Shown: positions 10,335-21,886, counted from the stretch's first letter. The stretch is DNA of 64,000 nucleotides from Turbatrix aceti (GCA_963969345.1 OZ017767.1:3004739-3068738); one strand, 5' to 3'. The notes: a model not told the origin generated them from the sequence alone. Numbers and translations: made by a program.

Positions 10335-11382
10335 CTCCGATCGGCATCTCTCCTTTTCACGTCGATGTTTCCGCCTTCTTGCTTCTGACGACTGATCAAC
10401 GTCCACAAAATGCTATGCCTTTAATAGCGCCAAAAAAATATGATCCTTGTTGAATTGTCGAGATTTTTTTTCAATGTTTGCGTGATTAATTTTGATCCCG
10501 CATAATTGTGCTTTTATTATGTATCATAAAAATGTTTCTTCAGTTGTGGATTGATTTTTTGGGCATTTGCACTTTTTTTGTGGGCGGAAATAGGTTTGAT
10601 CGTAGTTGCCGATTAATTTTCATTCAGTTGGCACAACATTGTTTTTTTGTGCAGTTTGTGGTCAACGACAGCGGTTGTAGACGACACCGTGCCGCACATC
10701 CACTGGATACATTTTTTACCAGGGGTACATTTTCTTGAGGAATTTATTATGCATACCTGTGAGAAAAGTTGGAATAAATTTATATTTTGGTAACACGACT
10801 TTGTTTTGCACAGTTGCCGCTCTCTGCCGAGACAAACTCTTTTTGAAAATGTTGGCGGACGAGGTGAAAAAAAATATGATGACAATTTTTTGCCGTTTAG
10901 CTTTAAAATGTCAAATTTATCAGCTGTCATAACTTTTATTTTTTTCTATGATATTCTGGTAATTTTATGTGCTTAGGGTACTAAAAACATTTGTATTATG
11001 TTCTATTTTTGAATTCAAATTGTTTCCGTAGCTAATTGCTTTTTGTTTTAAAAAATTATGCTGCAATCATACTGGATGCGCATCGACGTGCGAACATACC
11101 TTTCGGGCCGCAACCCGGGCTTTACCGTCCACTCATCACAAAATTTTTGGCACATTCTGACAGGTCTGACGTCTCGAACGACTTGTATACAAGTCTCAAA
11201 TTGTATACAAGTCGTTCGTCTTGAAGTGCGAACGTACCTTACAGGCACACCTTACATCATGGAAGCAAGTGGATGGTTTGAAAACATATTTTGTAGGCCT
11301 GTCAAAAAGTAAAACACGGTAAAATTTAAAAACGCTACACTTTCATCAATTCGTAAACGCTACACTACACTTTCAAAAAACT
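10335..11382. other. Gap: B3 3' flank, AT-rich DNA and an 18-bp palindrome
   Basis: Positions 10335-10690 repeat the cluster 3' flank. After that the sequence is unique and AT-rich. At 11085-11240 two GTGCGAAC-TACCTT direct repeats surround a long inverted repeat, listed separately. No ORF is supported. Confidence 0.6.
11175..11218. repeat. 18-bp perfect inverted repeat, 8-nt spacer
   Basis: CGAACGACTTGTATACAA at 11175-11192 is followed, after GTCTCAAA, by its exact reverse complement at 11201-11218. Each arm itself contains the palindrome TTGTATACAA. GTGCGAAC(A/G)TACCTT occurs on both sides. It could be the core of a foldback element or a hairpin in a transcript. Confidence 0.9.
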
Positions 11383-11757
11383 TCAGAGTTCGGCCTGTTT
11401 CGCGGTCCAGGTGCGAGGCTTGTCCATCGACGTTCTCGGTCGACGATCCGCCTTGGGGGCCCAAGTGACGTGGATAGGGCAGACTTTTTCTTCCGAAGGA
11501 GAAGTGGAAGGCGGATTCTCGGGTTTCACGGGGGCGGGGAGGCCCATCGCGGCGTTGCAATGGATGCAGTTCGTCGGCTCCAGGCGCAGCCGCTTGGCAG
11601 GTGGCGCCGTAGTCGGTGACAACGACAACGCCGTTGGCATGGAGCAGCGCCGTTCTTCCTTGATTTCTCGGCTAAGCGACACCCGCTTGGGAGCCCACGT
11701 AACAGTGTTCGAGTGGCGAGGGGGGCGGTTAGGTGTTGAAACGGCAGGGGTGGACAT
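11383..11757 (-). CDS. TWAPK-motif small protein, short subtype, copy B4
   Basis: A 124-aa intact copy on the minus strand, partner of B5 at 12826. It is nearly identical to B3 across the first half and has the canonical MSTPAVSTP start and acceptor-like leader, unlike its positional counterpart B1. All motif residues (two WAPK motifs, C-I-H-C, C-P-I-H, KQAEL end) are kept. Confidence 0.77.
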   Translation of the reverse strand: MSTPAVSTPNRPPRHSNTVTWAPKRVSLSREIKEERRCSMPTALSLSPTTAPPAKRLRLEPTNCIHCNAAMGLPAPVKPENPPSTSPSEEKVCPIHVTWAPKADRRPRTSMDKPRTWTAKQAEL

Positions 11758-12825
11758 GTTGTGAAGTGAAGTTGATTATCTGAAAAAATTGACAATTGAA
11801 AAAAGAATAGAATCAAAAAGTTGTGCAGTGCCGCAAACACGAATTACAAACAAACATTAGACTGGTAAGCGCGCGCGACTGCCCTTCCAGAAAACTTATT
11901 GTTAGTAAGCACTACTCAACGCATTCAACCGGCCAGGAGAGTACGCACATGAGCGCAGTTAGTCGGGGTCAAACAAGGATCCGATAAACTTGTAATGCCA
12001 AAATAGAGCGATAAGCGCAAAGAAAGAGAGAAACGATTGAGCGGTGCCATCTCCGGCAGACGACACCGCTGTACAAGGGAGTGGCAGGGCTTGTCCACCT
12101 GTTGAACTACCAGATAAAGCATGTTTTATGACTTGTCAGAAATGGCGCCGCAAAACGGGAAAAAAACAGTATCGAACACACCCTTTATTGTTAGTCTCAG
12201 TGACAAAAATGGCATAAGAAATTGTAACTGACTGCCAAGCGAAATTTATAAATGCTAAAGCAAAAAAATACTGCTAATTTTTTTGATTGCAAAATGTTTT
12301 TATGAGAGTATGCTTCACCTAATTGGAGGATGGTCAAGACATTATTAAACCGGGGAATCGCCGATGAAAAGACGCTAAACAAATATTTAATGGTTGTCGG
12401 AAGGGGCACCTGGTAGCAGTGGCATGCTGTGCATTTTCCCGCCAAAATTATCCAGGAAGGGGGCGTTCCCAGTGCGCGCAATACGGTGAGTGTGGCCATG
12501 TAAAGTCTGGATGTCTATCCTTCCGCGCAACTAACTTTGCTTATCCGCGATTGCCCCCTCGTTAGTTTGAGTTAACCATTTATTACTTCAACCAACCTTC
12601 CGAGCGGTGACTTGTCCATTCGCTCTCCCCCTTTGCCATGGAGCAGCGGCTTGCTCCGCATGGCATCGCTTAGCAAGTTCAGTTTGATTGAGTTTTCTGG
12701 AGGAATCCGCTTGTGCGCTTCCTGTTCAATCGATTGTTGTAATTCGTGTTTGCGACTTCGCGTTTATTGTTTCTCTTCTTTTTTCAATTGACACTTTTTT
12801 CAGATAATCAACTTCACTTCACAAC
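11758..12825. promoter_or_regulatory. Divergent intergenic region between B4 and B5
   Basis: A 1068-bp spacer. Positions 11838-12825 are a near-identical direct copy of 4425-5412, differing by a handful of substitutions, which indicates a recent duplication or conversion. It carries the same leader with acceptor-like CAG on both sides. Confidence 0.6.
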
Positions 12826-13206
12826 ATGTCCACCCCTGCCGTTTCAACACCTAACCGCCCCCCTCGCCACTCGAACACTGTTACGTGGGCTCCCAAGCGC
12901 GTGTCGCTTAGCCGAGAAATCAAGGAAGCCAAACGGCGCTGCTCCATGCCAACGGCGTTGTCGTTGTCACCGACTACGGCGCCACCTGCCAAGCGGCTGC
13001 GCCAGGAGCCGACGAAGTGCATCCATTGCAACGCCGCGATGGGCCTCCCCGCCCCCGTGAAACCCGAGAAACCCGAGCCATCCACTTCTCCTTCGGAAGA
13101 AAAAGTCTGCCCTATCCACGTCACTTGGGCCCCCAAGGCGGATCGTCGACCGAGAACGTCGTTTGACAAGCCTCGCACCTGTACCGCGAAGCAGGCCGAA
13201 CTCTAA
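12826..13206 (+). CDS. TWAPK-motif small protein, short subtype, copy B5
   Basis: A 126-aa copy, the near-twin of B2. It differs in the linker between the Cys pair and CPIH (KPEKPEPSTS instead of KPENPPSTS) and has Cys for Trp in the terminal RTCTAKQAEL. That would lose a residue conserved in every other copy, so this one may be relaxing. It is tail-to-tail with the K2P gene that ends at 13914. Confidence 0.75.
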   Translation: MSTPAVSTPNRPPRHSNTVTWAPKRVSLSREIKEAKRRCSMPTALSLSPTTAPPAKRLRQEPTKCIHCNAAMGLPAPVKPEKPEPSTSPSEEKVCPIHVTWAPKADRRPRTSFDKPRTCTAKQAEL

Positions 13207-13913
13207 CGCTTCTCCGGTCGTCATCTCTCCTTTTCACGTCGATGTTTCCGCCTTCTTGCTTCTGACGACTGATCAACGTCCACAAAATGCTATGCCTTTA
13301 ATAGCGCCAAAAAAATATGATCCTTGTTGAATTGTCGAGATTTTATTTCCAATGTTTGCGTGATTAATTTTGATCCCGCATAATTGTGCTTTTATTATGT
13401 ATTATAAAAATGTTTGTGCAGTTGTTGATGGATTTTTTGGGCATTTGCACTTTTTTTGTGGGCGGAAATAGGTTTGATCGTAGTTGCCGATTAATTTTCA
13501 TTCAGTTGGCACAACATTGTTTTTTTGTGCAGCTTGTGGTCAACGACAGCGGTCGTTGACGACGCCGTGCCGCACATCCCTCGATCGAGCCGAGTCGCTC
13601 GTCTGGCTCGATTGACAACTTAGGTAGTGGCTCACCGGCGACTCACTGCTGATGTTACAAACTATATTACTATTAACGCCAAGCTTGCAAGATAGGGACG
13701 CATGCGCGCAAGGGCAAATTTTTTTGTTCCAGACAGGTTAACAAGAAAAATATGTGCATACCTGCGCGCCCTGGTCATTTGAGCTTATCTTATCTAATCT
13801 CATTCAACCAGATAAAAACCTTTATTCTTTTCAAATCGTTGTCGTCGAGAAAAATTATATCCGAGGCAAAATTGGCAGGCAGTAAAATAACAGATGCGAA
13901 CCGTCAAAAGCGG
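13207..13913. repeat. 3' flank of B5 up to the K2P stop codon
   Basis: Positions 13207-13512 match 5791-6100. Positions 13512-13850 match 1290-1620. The repeat runs on into the last codons of the K2P gene, pieces of which recur at about 1655-1700 and 6505-6540. Confidence 0.65.
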
Positions 13914-16900
13914 TCACCTGAGAGAACCGTAGGACGACACGCTGAGTCTGTGGCCAGAGTGAGACGTGCCAAGCGTGTACAAACCGGGAGGAATCGGTGA
14001 GAGTAGATGCATGTGAGGGTTGAAGATTTCGTCGTCATAGCACCAGGCCCGGGTGCGGAATCGTATGCTCTTGGACATGGCTGCCAGGCCAAAGTTGTGC
14101 TCGGCACTCACGCACACGATGTACTTCGTGTCCGGACAGAGATCCGTGAGGGTGAAGCGCTTCGCCTTGCCGACCTTGTACCGTTCCCAGTAGTGGAACT
14201 GAGGCGCCGGTTCTGCCGAGAATTGGACCACGTAACTCTGGAAATTTTTTTTTATTCAGTAAATTTTTTTTTTATTATAAAAAAAAATCTGAGAAGTAAA
14301 ATAAAATAATAAATAAAATGAAAATGAACAGAAATAATTCACTTTTGATTGTAAAAAAATGTAGGATTTTTTTGATCACAATGTTTTTTATTTAGAAAAT
14401 TTTATTTCAATAGTAAAAGTTTTTTTCCTGAAATTTTTTTAGTGTAAATTTTTTTTGGGCGTGCAAAAATTTTTTTTTATCGTAAATAAATTTTTCAAGT
14501 GCCAACCTCGACTCCGTTGTTCTTGCGCGGCGTTTTCCAGCTGATGGTGGCCGTTTCGGCACTCACAGCCTCGAGATTGAGAAGCTGGGGCACGGTACAG
14601 GGCTCGGTGTACTCGTGTGTTCGGATAGGCTTGCTCGCACCAAAACGGGTCGTTGTGACCAGCGTGAACTCGTAGAGAGTGAATGACTTGAGATTGGACA
14701 CTTCGTATTGCTCGGTTGTGATGAAGTCGACGACTGTGAGGTGATTTCGTCGCTGAGGGGTCCTGAAACCCACAAATGACCTTCTTCCCCCCAAAAAATG
14801 CTTCCTTACCTTGTTTTGAACGTCAGCGTGTACCAGTACCGTTTTCCTTCCTCGAGCGCAGTCGGTGGCTCCCATTTTAGTGAAACTGACTCGGCAGTCG
14901 CGTTGTAGGCTATCAAATCCCGGGGTGGGTTTGGAGCGTCGGGGAGCCTCATTTGGTGTTCGTCTTCGAGGAGGTCACTCGCCGGCGATTTGGAAGCTTC
15001 TCGATTGAGATTCCCGAATCCGTCACCGAATCTCATGTGATGGAGGGCGGTGATGGTTTCGAAAAGCTTCCGCATGGCTTCTCGCTTCATGGCTTCGATT
15101 CTCTTCTGTTGGACCGCCTTGAGCCAGATCAACGGATCTTCCGTCTCCAGAGACCGACCGAAGAAGTGCAAATGATCAATGTAATACGCGCCGACGATGT
15201 CCACGCACGTCGTCGTCAAAATCAGTCCCAGAAGGACCAAAAACATGGTCAGAAGAACAAATTTGTCGTTTTTTGGGACGAGATCCCCGAATCCAATTGT
15301 CAAAACCGAAGAACAAAGGAAGTAGAAAGAATCGTAGATCGTCCAGCCTTCCATGCAGGATATCGCGAACGCGGCCGCACTGACGTAGGACAGGAGCAGG
15401 AGGTAGACGAGAATAAAGGGAATCTCGACAAACTGCGTATTTTCCAGGTGAGTCCAGATAAACTCTGCGACCTCGTCTTCGCCGCCGGCGATGATGACTT
15501 CTCCGATTTTGACGGAATCCGATCGCAAACGACCTTTTTTACGGATTCGACGCGTAAGACGCACAACTTGGTATCTGAATTTTAGGAATTCGGTGTACAT
15601 ACGGTTCATGCCTTCTGTGCAGAATTTGGCCTGAAAAAAAATTGAAGGATGAAAATTTGGTATGCAAACTCACCAGATCGGCCATGGTGACAAGGTAGAG
15701 AGGAATCCCGACGCTGATGTATATCAGGCAGAATAGACGCCCGATGAAGGAATCTGGGGCGTTTGTACCGTAACCGATTGACGTCTAAAATTGGAAAAAA
15801 AGGATTTTTGACCAGAAAATGGAAAAAAAAGTAAATGGTCCCGAATCGAAAAAATATTTGATTTCAGAAAATCGCGGGTTCTGCGGGATCTCGAGTGGAA
15901 AAAAAAGTTTTACCTTTGAAACCACCGGTCTTGAGCAGAAAAAATAGTTTTCCTTTTGAGATCACGAGTCTCGAGCAGAACAAAAAAATTCCACTCGAGA
16001 CCATCAAAATTTTGACCTTGCGTTGTTTCAAGTGGAATTTACGTTTTTTACGGTATTTTCCTTAATTGTTGAACAAAAAAACTCACGAGTGTCGTAGTAG
16101 CAAAAAATACATTGAACGTCAAATTAGACAGTGGATTCCCAGCCATAAAAACTCCGTCCTAAAAATAAATTTCCGATTCCTTTTTTTTCTGTTTTTCTTT
16201 CTCACCTGAATGTTATGAACAATAGTCACGGCCTTGGGATACTCGTTGTAGATGCCCCTGAGATTCTGGGCGTAATCAATTAGCCATTCCATGTCCCGTT
16301 CCAGGTACTCATCCGGGATGCCGCCAGTCTTTGCGATCCGGCCTTCGTTGAACGCCGTCTGCCACTCCGCCGCCATCGACAGCAGACGATCCGCGTACAT
16401 CGATTGCGCCCTGAAACCCAAAACGGCATTGGCATTTTTTTCGGGAGAAAAGAGAGAGATAAAAAAAGTTGTTCAATTACTTAACAATTTGCTGGGCTGT
16501 CTCGGGGGAGTTGTCGTTGTAGTGGAGGAAAGTGAGAAACCAGCTACCCATGACCGCATAGAGCATCGAGACGACGAGGAGCGTGATGTGGGGAAGTGCT
16601 ATTCGTAGGACCTGAAATTCATTCAATTCATTCATTTTGACCGACAGAACAATTTTTTTCAAAAATCAAAAAAAAAATTTTTTTTTATTTAAAAAAACGC
16701 CTACAAGCTGCTTGGTAAGCCCAAACTGCCCAGGAGCGAGCTCGCTGAAGCGGCAGACCCCGGTCTGCACGATGCCACACATATCGTCACTTCCGTGACC
16801 GCAGGGATGCACCTTGCCGGTCAGTATGTCGACGGTCTCCGGGTCGGCAGCGGTGAGGAAGGTGGTCGAGACGGCAGAGAGCCTCCGCACGTAGGGCCCC

Positions 16901-17889
16901 GGACTCGCAGGAGGGCACGTGCCGTTTGGCTGGAGGTAGACGCCGCTCACAAACGTCGACGATGGCTTCCGGGATGATGGCTGGGGGTCGTGGCCGGAGG
17001 CGGTCGAGGAGGAGGGATCGTCGTGTACCGGAGAAACCCGGAGGAACGGCGAAGGCGTGCGGCGGAGGCGCCAAGGTTGGCTTCCTGGAAAAAAAGAGAG
17101 GAAAACATGTTTTTTGGTCCCAGAACAACAAAAATTAAATATGTAGTTTTTTGACCGGCGAAATTTATTAGATTAAAAATAGGGGTAGAAATGACTGAAA
17201 TATCGTAAACGCCAAAAAAGAACATTTTTTTTGAGATGCAACAACTTTTGTTTTAAATTTTTTTTGAGCACCATAATTTTTTTGAGCGCAGAAAATGTTG
17301 CAGGCGTACATAATTTTATTTTCTTATTTTTTGTTGCAAAATTGTAATGAACACCAAAGCCAAAAAATACGCAAAAAAATTTGGACAAAAAAATTTTTTG
17401 GCACAAAAATGTAGAAAAAAGTTTTTTGCTAAATTTTCATTTGCCAAAAAAATACGGTAACAGTTTACAAAACTACCGTAAAAAATACAAAAATTGAATA
17501 GGACAACGTAAAAAAATTATTGTAAAGATTGTAAAAAATAGCTGTTGATCGTTATTTTTATAAAAAAACCGTAAACTTGTTCGATCGTCACAAAAATTCT
17601 GAAACCTTATTTTTTTAGGCAAAACAGAAGTAAAAAACATATTTAGTCCAAAAGTGGGATAATTACATTTGAAAACTTCAATTTCAAGAATGCAACAAAA
17701 AAAACGAATTTTGGAAACGATATGAAGTGTTTTTTTCTGTTGCCCGGGAAAAAATAGGAACTCCAAAGAAGTTCGTCGGCGGAAACAGCGGCGGCCGAAA
17801 AAGGCAAAAAGGAGGAAAGCTGACGACTAAACGCCTCGGAGACAGGAGAACTCACGAAGTTTAGCAGTTTTTTGTACTTTGAAAAGCAT
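13914..17889 (-). CDS. Two-pore-domain (K2P/TWK) potassium channel with two C-terminal fibronectin III domains
   Basis: Exons read on the minus strand: 17889-17856, 17084-16705, 16611-16481, 16410-16206, 16158-16087, 15784-15674, 15630-14810, 14762-14507 and 14237-13914. All junctions have GT/AG and keep frame, giving about 777 aa. The first pore has the filter TSIGYG and the second TIGFGD, with flanking membrane helices and a long, Cys-containing loop before pore 1; this is a background K+ channel of the plasma membrane. After the last helix come two domains of fibronectin III pattern (SVSLKWEPP...YEFTLVTTT and ATISWKTP...YIVCVSAEH), predicted cytosolic in a K2P topology. The 5' end is uncertain: the 11-codon first exon fits by frame but an in-frame stop lies upstream, so the start could differ. 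Confidence 0.88.
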
Positions 17890-18903
17890 GCCGAGAAGGT
17901 TGGCACTGGCTGGCCGCCTCTGGTGGCGGTGGCGGTAGTCGTGGAGCTGGGTAACAACTGCGCTGGGTCGTTATGCCGCTGCTCGCTCCCGTCGGGCCAA
18001 CGAAGGCGAAGGCGAAGACGACGAAGAAGGAGACGACGAGCGAATTTCGCTTATGTTAGACGCGGGAGCGCCGCTCCGAGGTAGACATAAATGCTTTTGA
18101 TTTGATTTGGCTTCCTCCAAGGGTCCTCGGGGGAGATGGATCCACGCTCCTTCGCTCGCGCTCGTGCTCGTCAACCAACGGAAACTAAAGAACTGGGCAG
18201 GCTGGCTTGGCTGGTAGGCTCTCCCGGTCGGCGAAAGTGTGACAAACTTGTGTGCCGGGGCAGGAAGAGACCCGAAGGAGGCAAAAACAAAGAAAACGAC
18301 GTGACTTTGACGTCATTTGCGAAAATCGACTCTTGGAATTTGGAAAAAAATTTGTCCGGTGGTAATCAAGTGACGTAAAATGAGTCCAAAAAATTGACCC
18401 GAATCCAAAAAATTGGTCATTAAAATCAAAAGCAGGCCAACATCAAAAAAATTCTACCGTAACACCTAAAAATTTGAAAATAAGGATCAAGAACTCCCAC
18501 AACACCCCGAAAAAATCCAAAAAAAAAATCAAGTTCTTTTCCGCCGAAACTTTCAAAAATCAGAAAAAAACAAGATCCAGAAACGAAAATTTCGACCGTT
18601 AGTTAACACCAAAAATAAAAAAATAAGGATTAAACACTCACAAAACGAAAAATTGTACCGTAATCCTCATAAATGAAAAAAAATCGAAAATTTCTGACAA
18701 AAATTTTTTTATCGTTTCTCCCCAAAAAATCTAAAAAATGCAAATCGAAATCTCTAAAAACCGAAAAATTTTATCGTTGTTCATAAAAAAAAAACTGAAA
18801 AAAACTCTCGAAACAAAAAATTCTACCATAATTCTCAAAATTCATTAAAAAATACAAAAAACAAAAAAGTCGACCGTTACACCCCAAAAAAAATCCAAGT
18901 TCC
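17890..18903. other. Gap: upstream of K2P; AT-rich with T/A runs
   Basis: Around 17970-18060 is a GC-rich stretch with GAAGACGACGAAG-type low complexity, possibly 5'UTR or promoter of the K2P gene. Positions 18380-18900 consist of AAAAA-rich repeats resembling intron sequence. No reliable gene is seen. Confidence 0.5.
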
Positions 18904-19099
18904 TCATTCGTCAATCTGAAGCACTCTCCAGTCTTCTGCAAACTGCAGCCCTTCTTCGTCTTCGGCCTCCGACCACTTTTTGTTTATACTTGGAAACAAG
19001 AAAACTTTATTACTTCATTACCATCTGCACCCTTGGAAATACTCGCCTGAAGGGTGGTATCGTCCGTGTCCGCACTTTCACTTTGCTCGGCGTCGGTGC
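18904..19099 (-). CDS. Possible terminal exons of an acidic protein
   Basis: On the minus strand a segment ending at 18904 encodes NKKWSEAEDEEGLQFAEDW and then RVLQIDE followed by a stop. A second acidic segment (TDAEQSESADTDD) lies at about 19099-19037 with acceptor- and donor-like borders, the donor being GC-AG type. They could be the end of a gene downstream of PTH2 in the same orientation, but I find no start or upstream exons in the remaining 240 bp. Low confidence. Confidence 0.25.
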
Positions 19100-19344
19100 C
19101 TCACAAAGTAACAGGAAAGAAAGTAAAAAGGGTGACAACAGAAAAGAGAGAACAGAAACCACAAACGCCCAAAGGCTGAATGTGAATCCTGAAACTCGTC
19201 TTTCCTGCGTGTTATCATACAAGAAGGATAAAAAAGTCAAATAATAGTAAATCTATGGAAGGCAAAAGGGAAGGAAATTTCTGAAAAAAAATCCATGGTC
19301 GATGGACGGCTGGTAGATTTATGCAGATTCAGGGGGCAGCAGTT

Positions 19345-21356
19345 TTACAGCAGTTTCAGGGTTCCGGTCACCTGATCGACGAGCTCCTGAGGCCCAAAGA
19401 TGCCGAGCACTGTTCGCGAGCCAGGGGGGATTTGGGTGTAGCCGGCGTCCATCACGAGATACGAATACAACCCCTGAAAAAAAAATTTACAAATAGTAAA
19501 AAACTGGTTTGTTTAGAAATATTACTTATTTTTCTTGTCCGCTACGGCATTTTTGAAAAAAAAATTCGCTTGTACCGCTCAAGCTATCGCTTTTTCAAAT
19601 TTTTTGTGTTTGCAAAAAAATCTTTCCAGGGCTTCCAAAAAATCTCAAAAAATTTTCAACCTTAGATTCTGTTTATAAGTTTAATTTCGCGTGTTTTTTT
19701 TTGGTTTCGCAGACCAATTTTTCGCCAAAATCGTTCGTTAAAATAAACCGAATTGCAAAATTCAAAAAAAATTTTATAATTTTTTATTATAAAAGCAAAT
19801 TTTTTTATTATAAAAGCAGCCAAATTATAAAAGCAAAATTTTGGGAGCGTTCTTCGCTTTCAAAAATTTGCTTTTGCTCCGCTCCCGCTTTTTCTATTTT
19901 TAAAAATTGATAACCTTGTTAAAAAATTTTTTTTTCAATAAAAACTCACCAAATTCTTAGCCTGACCAAAGAGGTCGACGAGTTGTTCGGTCGATTGTCC
20001 TTTCACGACGATTTTGACCTCTCCATGCCGTCGCCAGGCCTCCAGCGCTTCCTGTCCCTCCTGGGAGCGAGCAGCGACGCGATAGACGCCGAGACACGCA
20101 TGACCGACCTGTGCTGCGAGTTTTCCGGTTCCCATCTTGAGGCTCATATTCGCGACGAAGACCATCTTATGCGTGCGAGCAGGTCGAATTGCCCTCGCGG
20201 CCATCGCAAGCGTCGACGCTGCAGCGTCGGATGAAATCGCGGATCCCATGTCGGGGACTTGGCCTTCGCTTTCGCTGTCTTCGCTCGAGCCGTCGCCGCT
20301 GTCGATATCGCTGTCGTTGACGTGGTCGAGGATCCAGTTGATGGCTGCCTCGACGGACGCTCCGTGTGTTCTCTGAATTGCGAGTCGGGTGATGACGGCG
20401 TCGTATCCGAACTCGGCAACGGCGGCGAAGAGAGCAGGATCGACGACGAATTCGGTCGGATCCTGGGGTGGGGGCGCAAAAGCGGAGGAAGACGAAGGCA
20501 CTGAGTTGAAGATGGGCACTTGGACGGTGGATGGGGGCGTGGGGTCAAGCACCAGGGGGCTGTTTGCTAAAATAGAACCGGTGAATTAAAGAAAAAAATA
20601 TTTGTGGGAACAATGATAAAAAAAACGGTCGTTTTGAAGAAAAACATATTTTTTTAGGGAAAAACGTGAATTTTTTAAGCACAAAATTGTCGTTTTAAGA
20701 AAAAAATTGTTAGTTGCGTCGTTTTAAAAAAATTGATTTTGGTGAAAAAAAAACATGTTTACTGCAAAAAAATTTTTACTGTTACCTTTAGGAAAAAAGC
20801 TGTTCCCATGAAACGGACAGTAGATTTGGGTTAAAACAATTTTTTTAAGGAAAAAAATCGGCATTTTTGGAAAAAATAGAAAAAAATTCTTCTTTGGAGT
20901 CTTTAAAAAAAATTTTTTTAGGGAAAAATGAATTTTAAAGCGAAAATCGACGATTTCAGAATATTTTTGTGTCGCATTAAAAAAAGTTTCTTATTGTTAA
21001 AAAAAACATGTTTAGGCCCGAAGTTTAAAAAAACTGCTATTATTAGTTAACAACTGTTATTTCTATTAAAAAAAACAAGTTTTGGGTAAAAGTAAATCAA
21101 TTAGGGGAAAACTACCATTTTTGGGAGCATAAATTGTTGTTCATCAAAGAAATAGTCTAAAAAACAAACCTGCAAAATCAGGCTGCACACCGGAGCTGCT
21201 GGGCGCCGGTGGATCAGGCGCAGACGGAGTTTCCGGCGAAAAAGGATCCGGCACCAGATCGTCGGTCCTGTAGCCCGATGTCGCCGACGAAGAGCCAGGC
21301 ACGACCGGATGAAACTGGTCTTCGGCGTGTGGCTCCGGAGGATCGCTGCTTGACAT
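19345..21356 (-). CDS. PTRH2: Peptidyl-tRNA hydrolase 2 (PTH2) with UBA domain
   Basis: Exons 21356-21170, 20566-19950 and 19473-19345 give 310 aa with frame kept. The first 100 residues are Ser/Pro-rich and look disordered. A UBA-type domain follows ([12 protein letters not shown]...[13 protein letters not shown]), then an acidic linker, then the PTH2 domain starting [20 protein letters not shown]. The conserved C-terminal blocks [17 protein letters not shown] and VTGTLKLL are present. PTH2 releases peptides from peptidyl-tRNA, and the UBA domain suggests a ubiquitin link. The fold and length match eukaryotic PTH2 proteins with N-terminal UBA. Its ATG lies 23 nt after the COX16 stop on the same strand, so the two may share a transcript. 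Confidence 0.93.
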
Positions 21357-21379
21357 GTAAAAGGGTCGCTTTCGCTTCG

Positions 21380-21886
21380 CTACTGAGCAGCCACTGCCGC
21401 CGACTTTACAGACTGATCGCCGTATATTTGATGACGGAGAGCCTGTCGACGTGCTCTCGCTGTCTCCTGCTGACGACGCTTCGCTTCTTCGTACTGTTTG
21501 TTGTCTTCAAAGTCACGGGGTCCACGGATGTTCTCCCACTCTTCGGTATCCTGTTCAGCGACTTCCTAAAAATCCACAAACTCACCAAAACCTCCAAAAC
21601 ATCGCCCAAACTAACCTGATAAACGTCTTCGATCGTGACTCCTTTCTTCACTCTGATTCCTGCTTCCTCGAAATCCTCGTGCTAAAATTTACACCAAAAA
21701 AAACATAAAATCACGAAAACAAATAACAAACGAACGAACCAATTTCTCAACAGTTGTCGCCTCTTTTTTAACACGTGAAAAGTCGTATTTGACCTGTTGG
21801 AAGTAGTGCAATCCAAAAGCAGATCCAATCACGATAGAAAAAAATGGTAGACCAACGCGCAAAAATTTGAGATTTTTACCTGACAT
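21380..21886 (-). CDS. COX16: Cytochrome c oxidase assembly protein COX16
   Basis: Exons 21886-21740, 21681-21616 and 21565-21380 (about 131 aa). The N-terminal segment has one membrane helix (VGLPFFSIVIGSAFGLHYF) followed by the QVKYD block, and the last exon has the family signature WENIRGPRDFED. COX16 is an inner-mitochondrial-membrane factor needed for complex IV assembly, acting with COX2 maturation. The tail after the signature is extended and Arg/Gln-rich. Upstream of the ATG is a CACTTTTGCACAG acceptor-like site. It is followed 23 nt later by PTH2. Confidence 0.92.
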
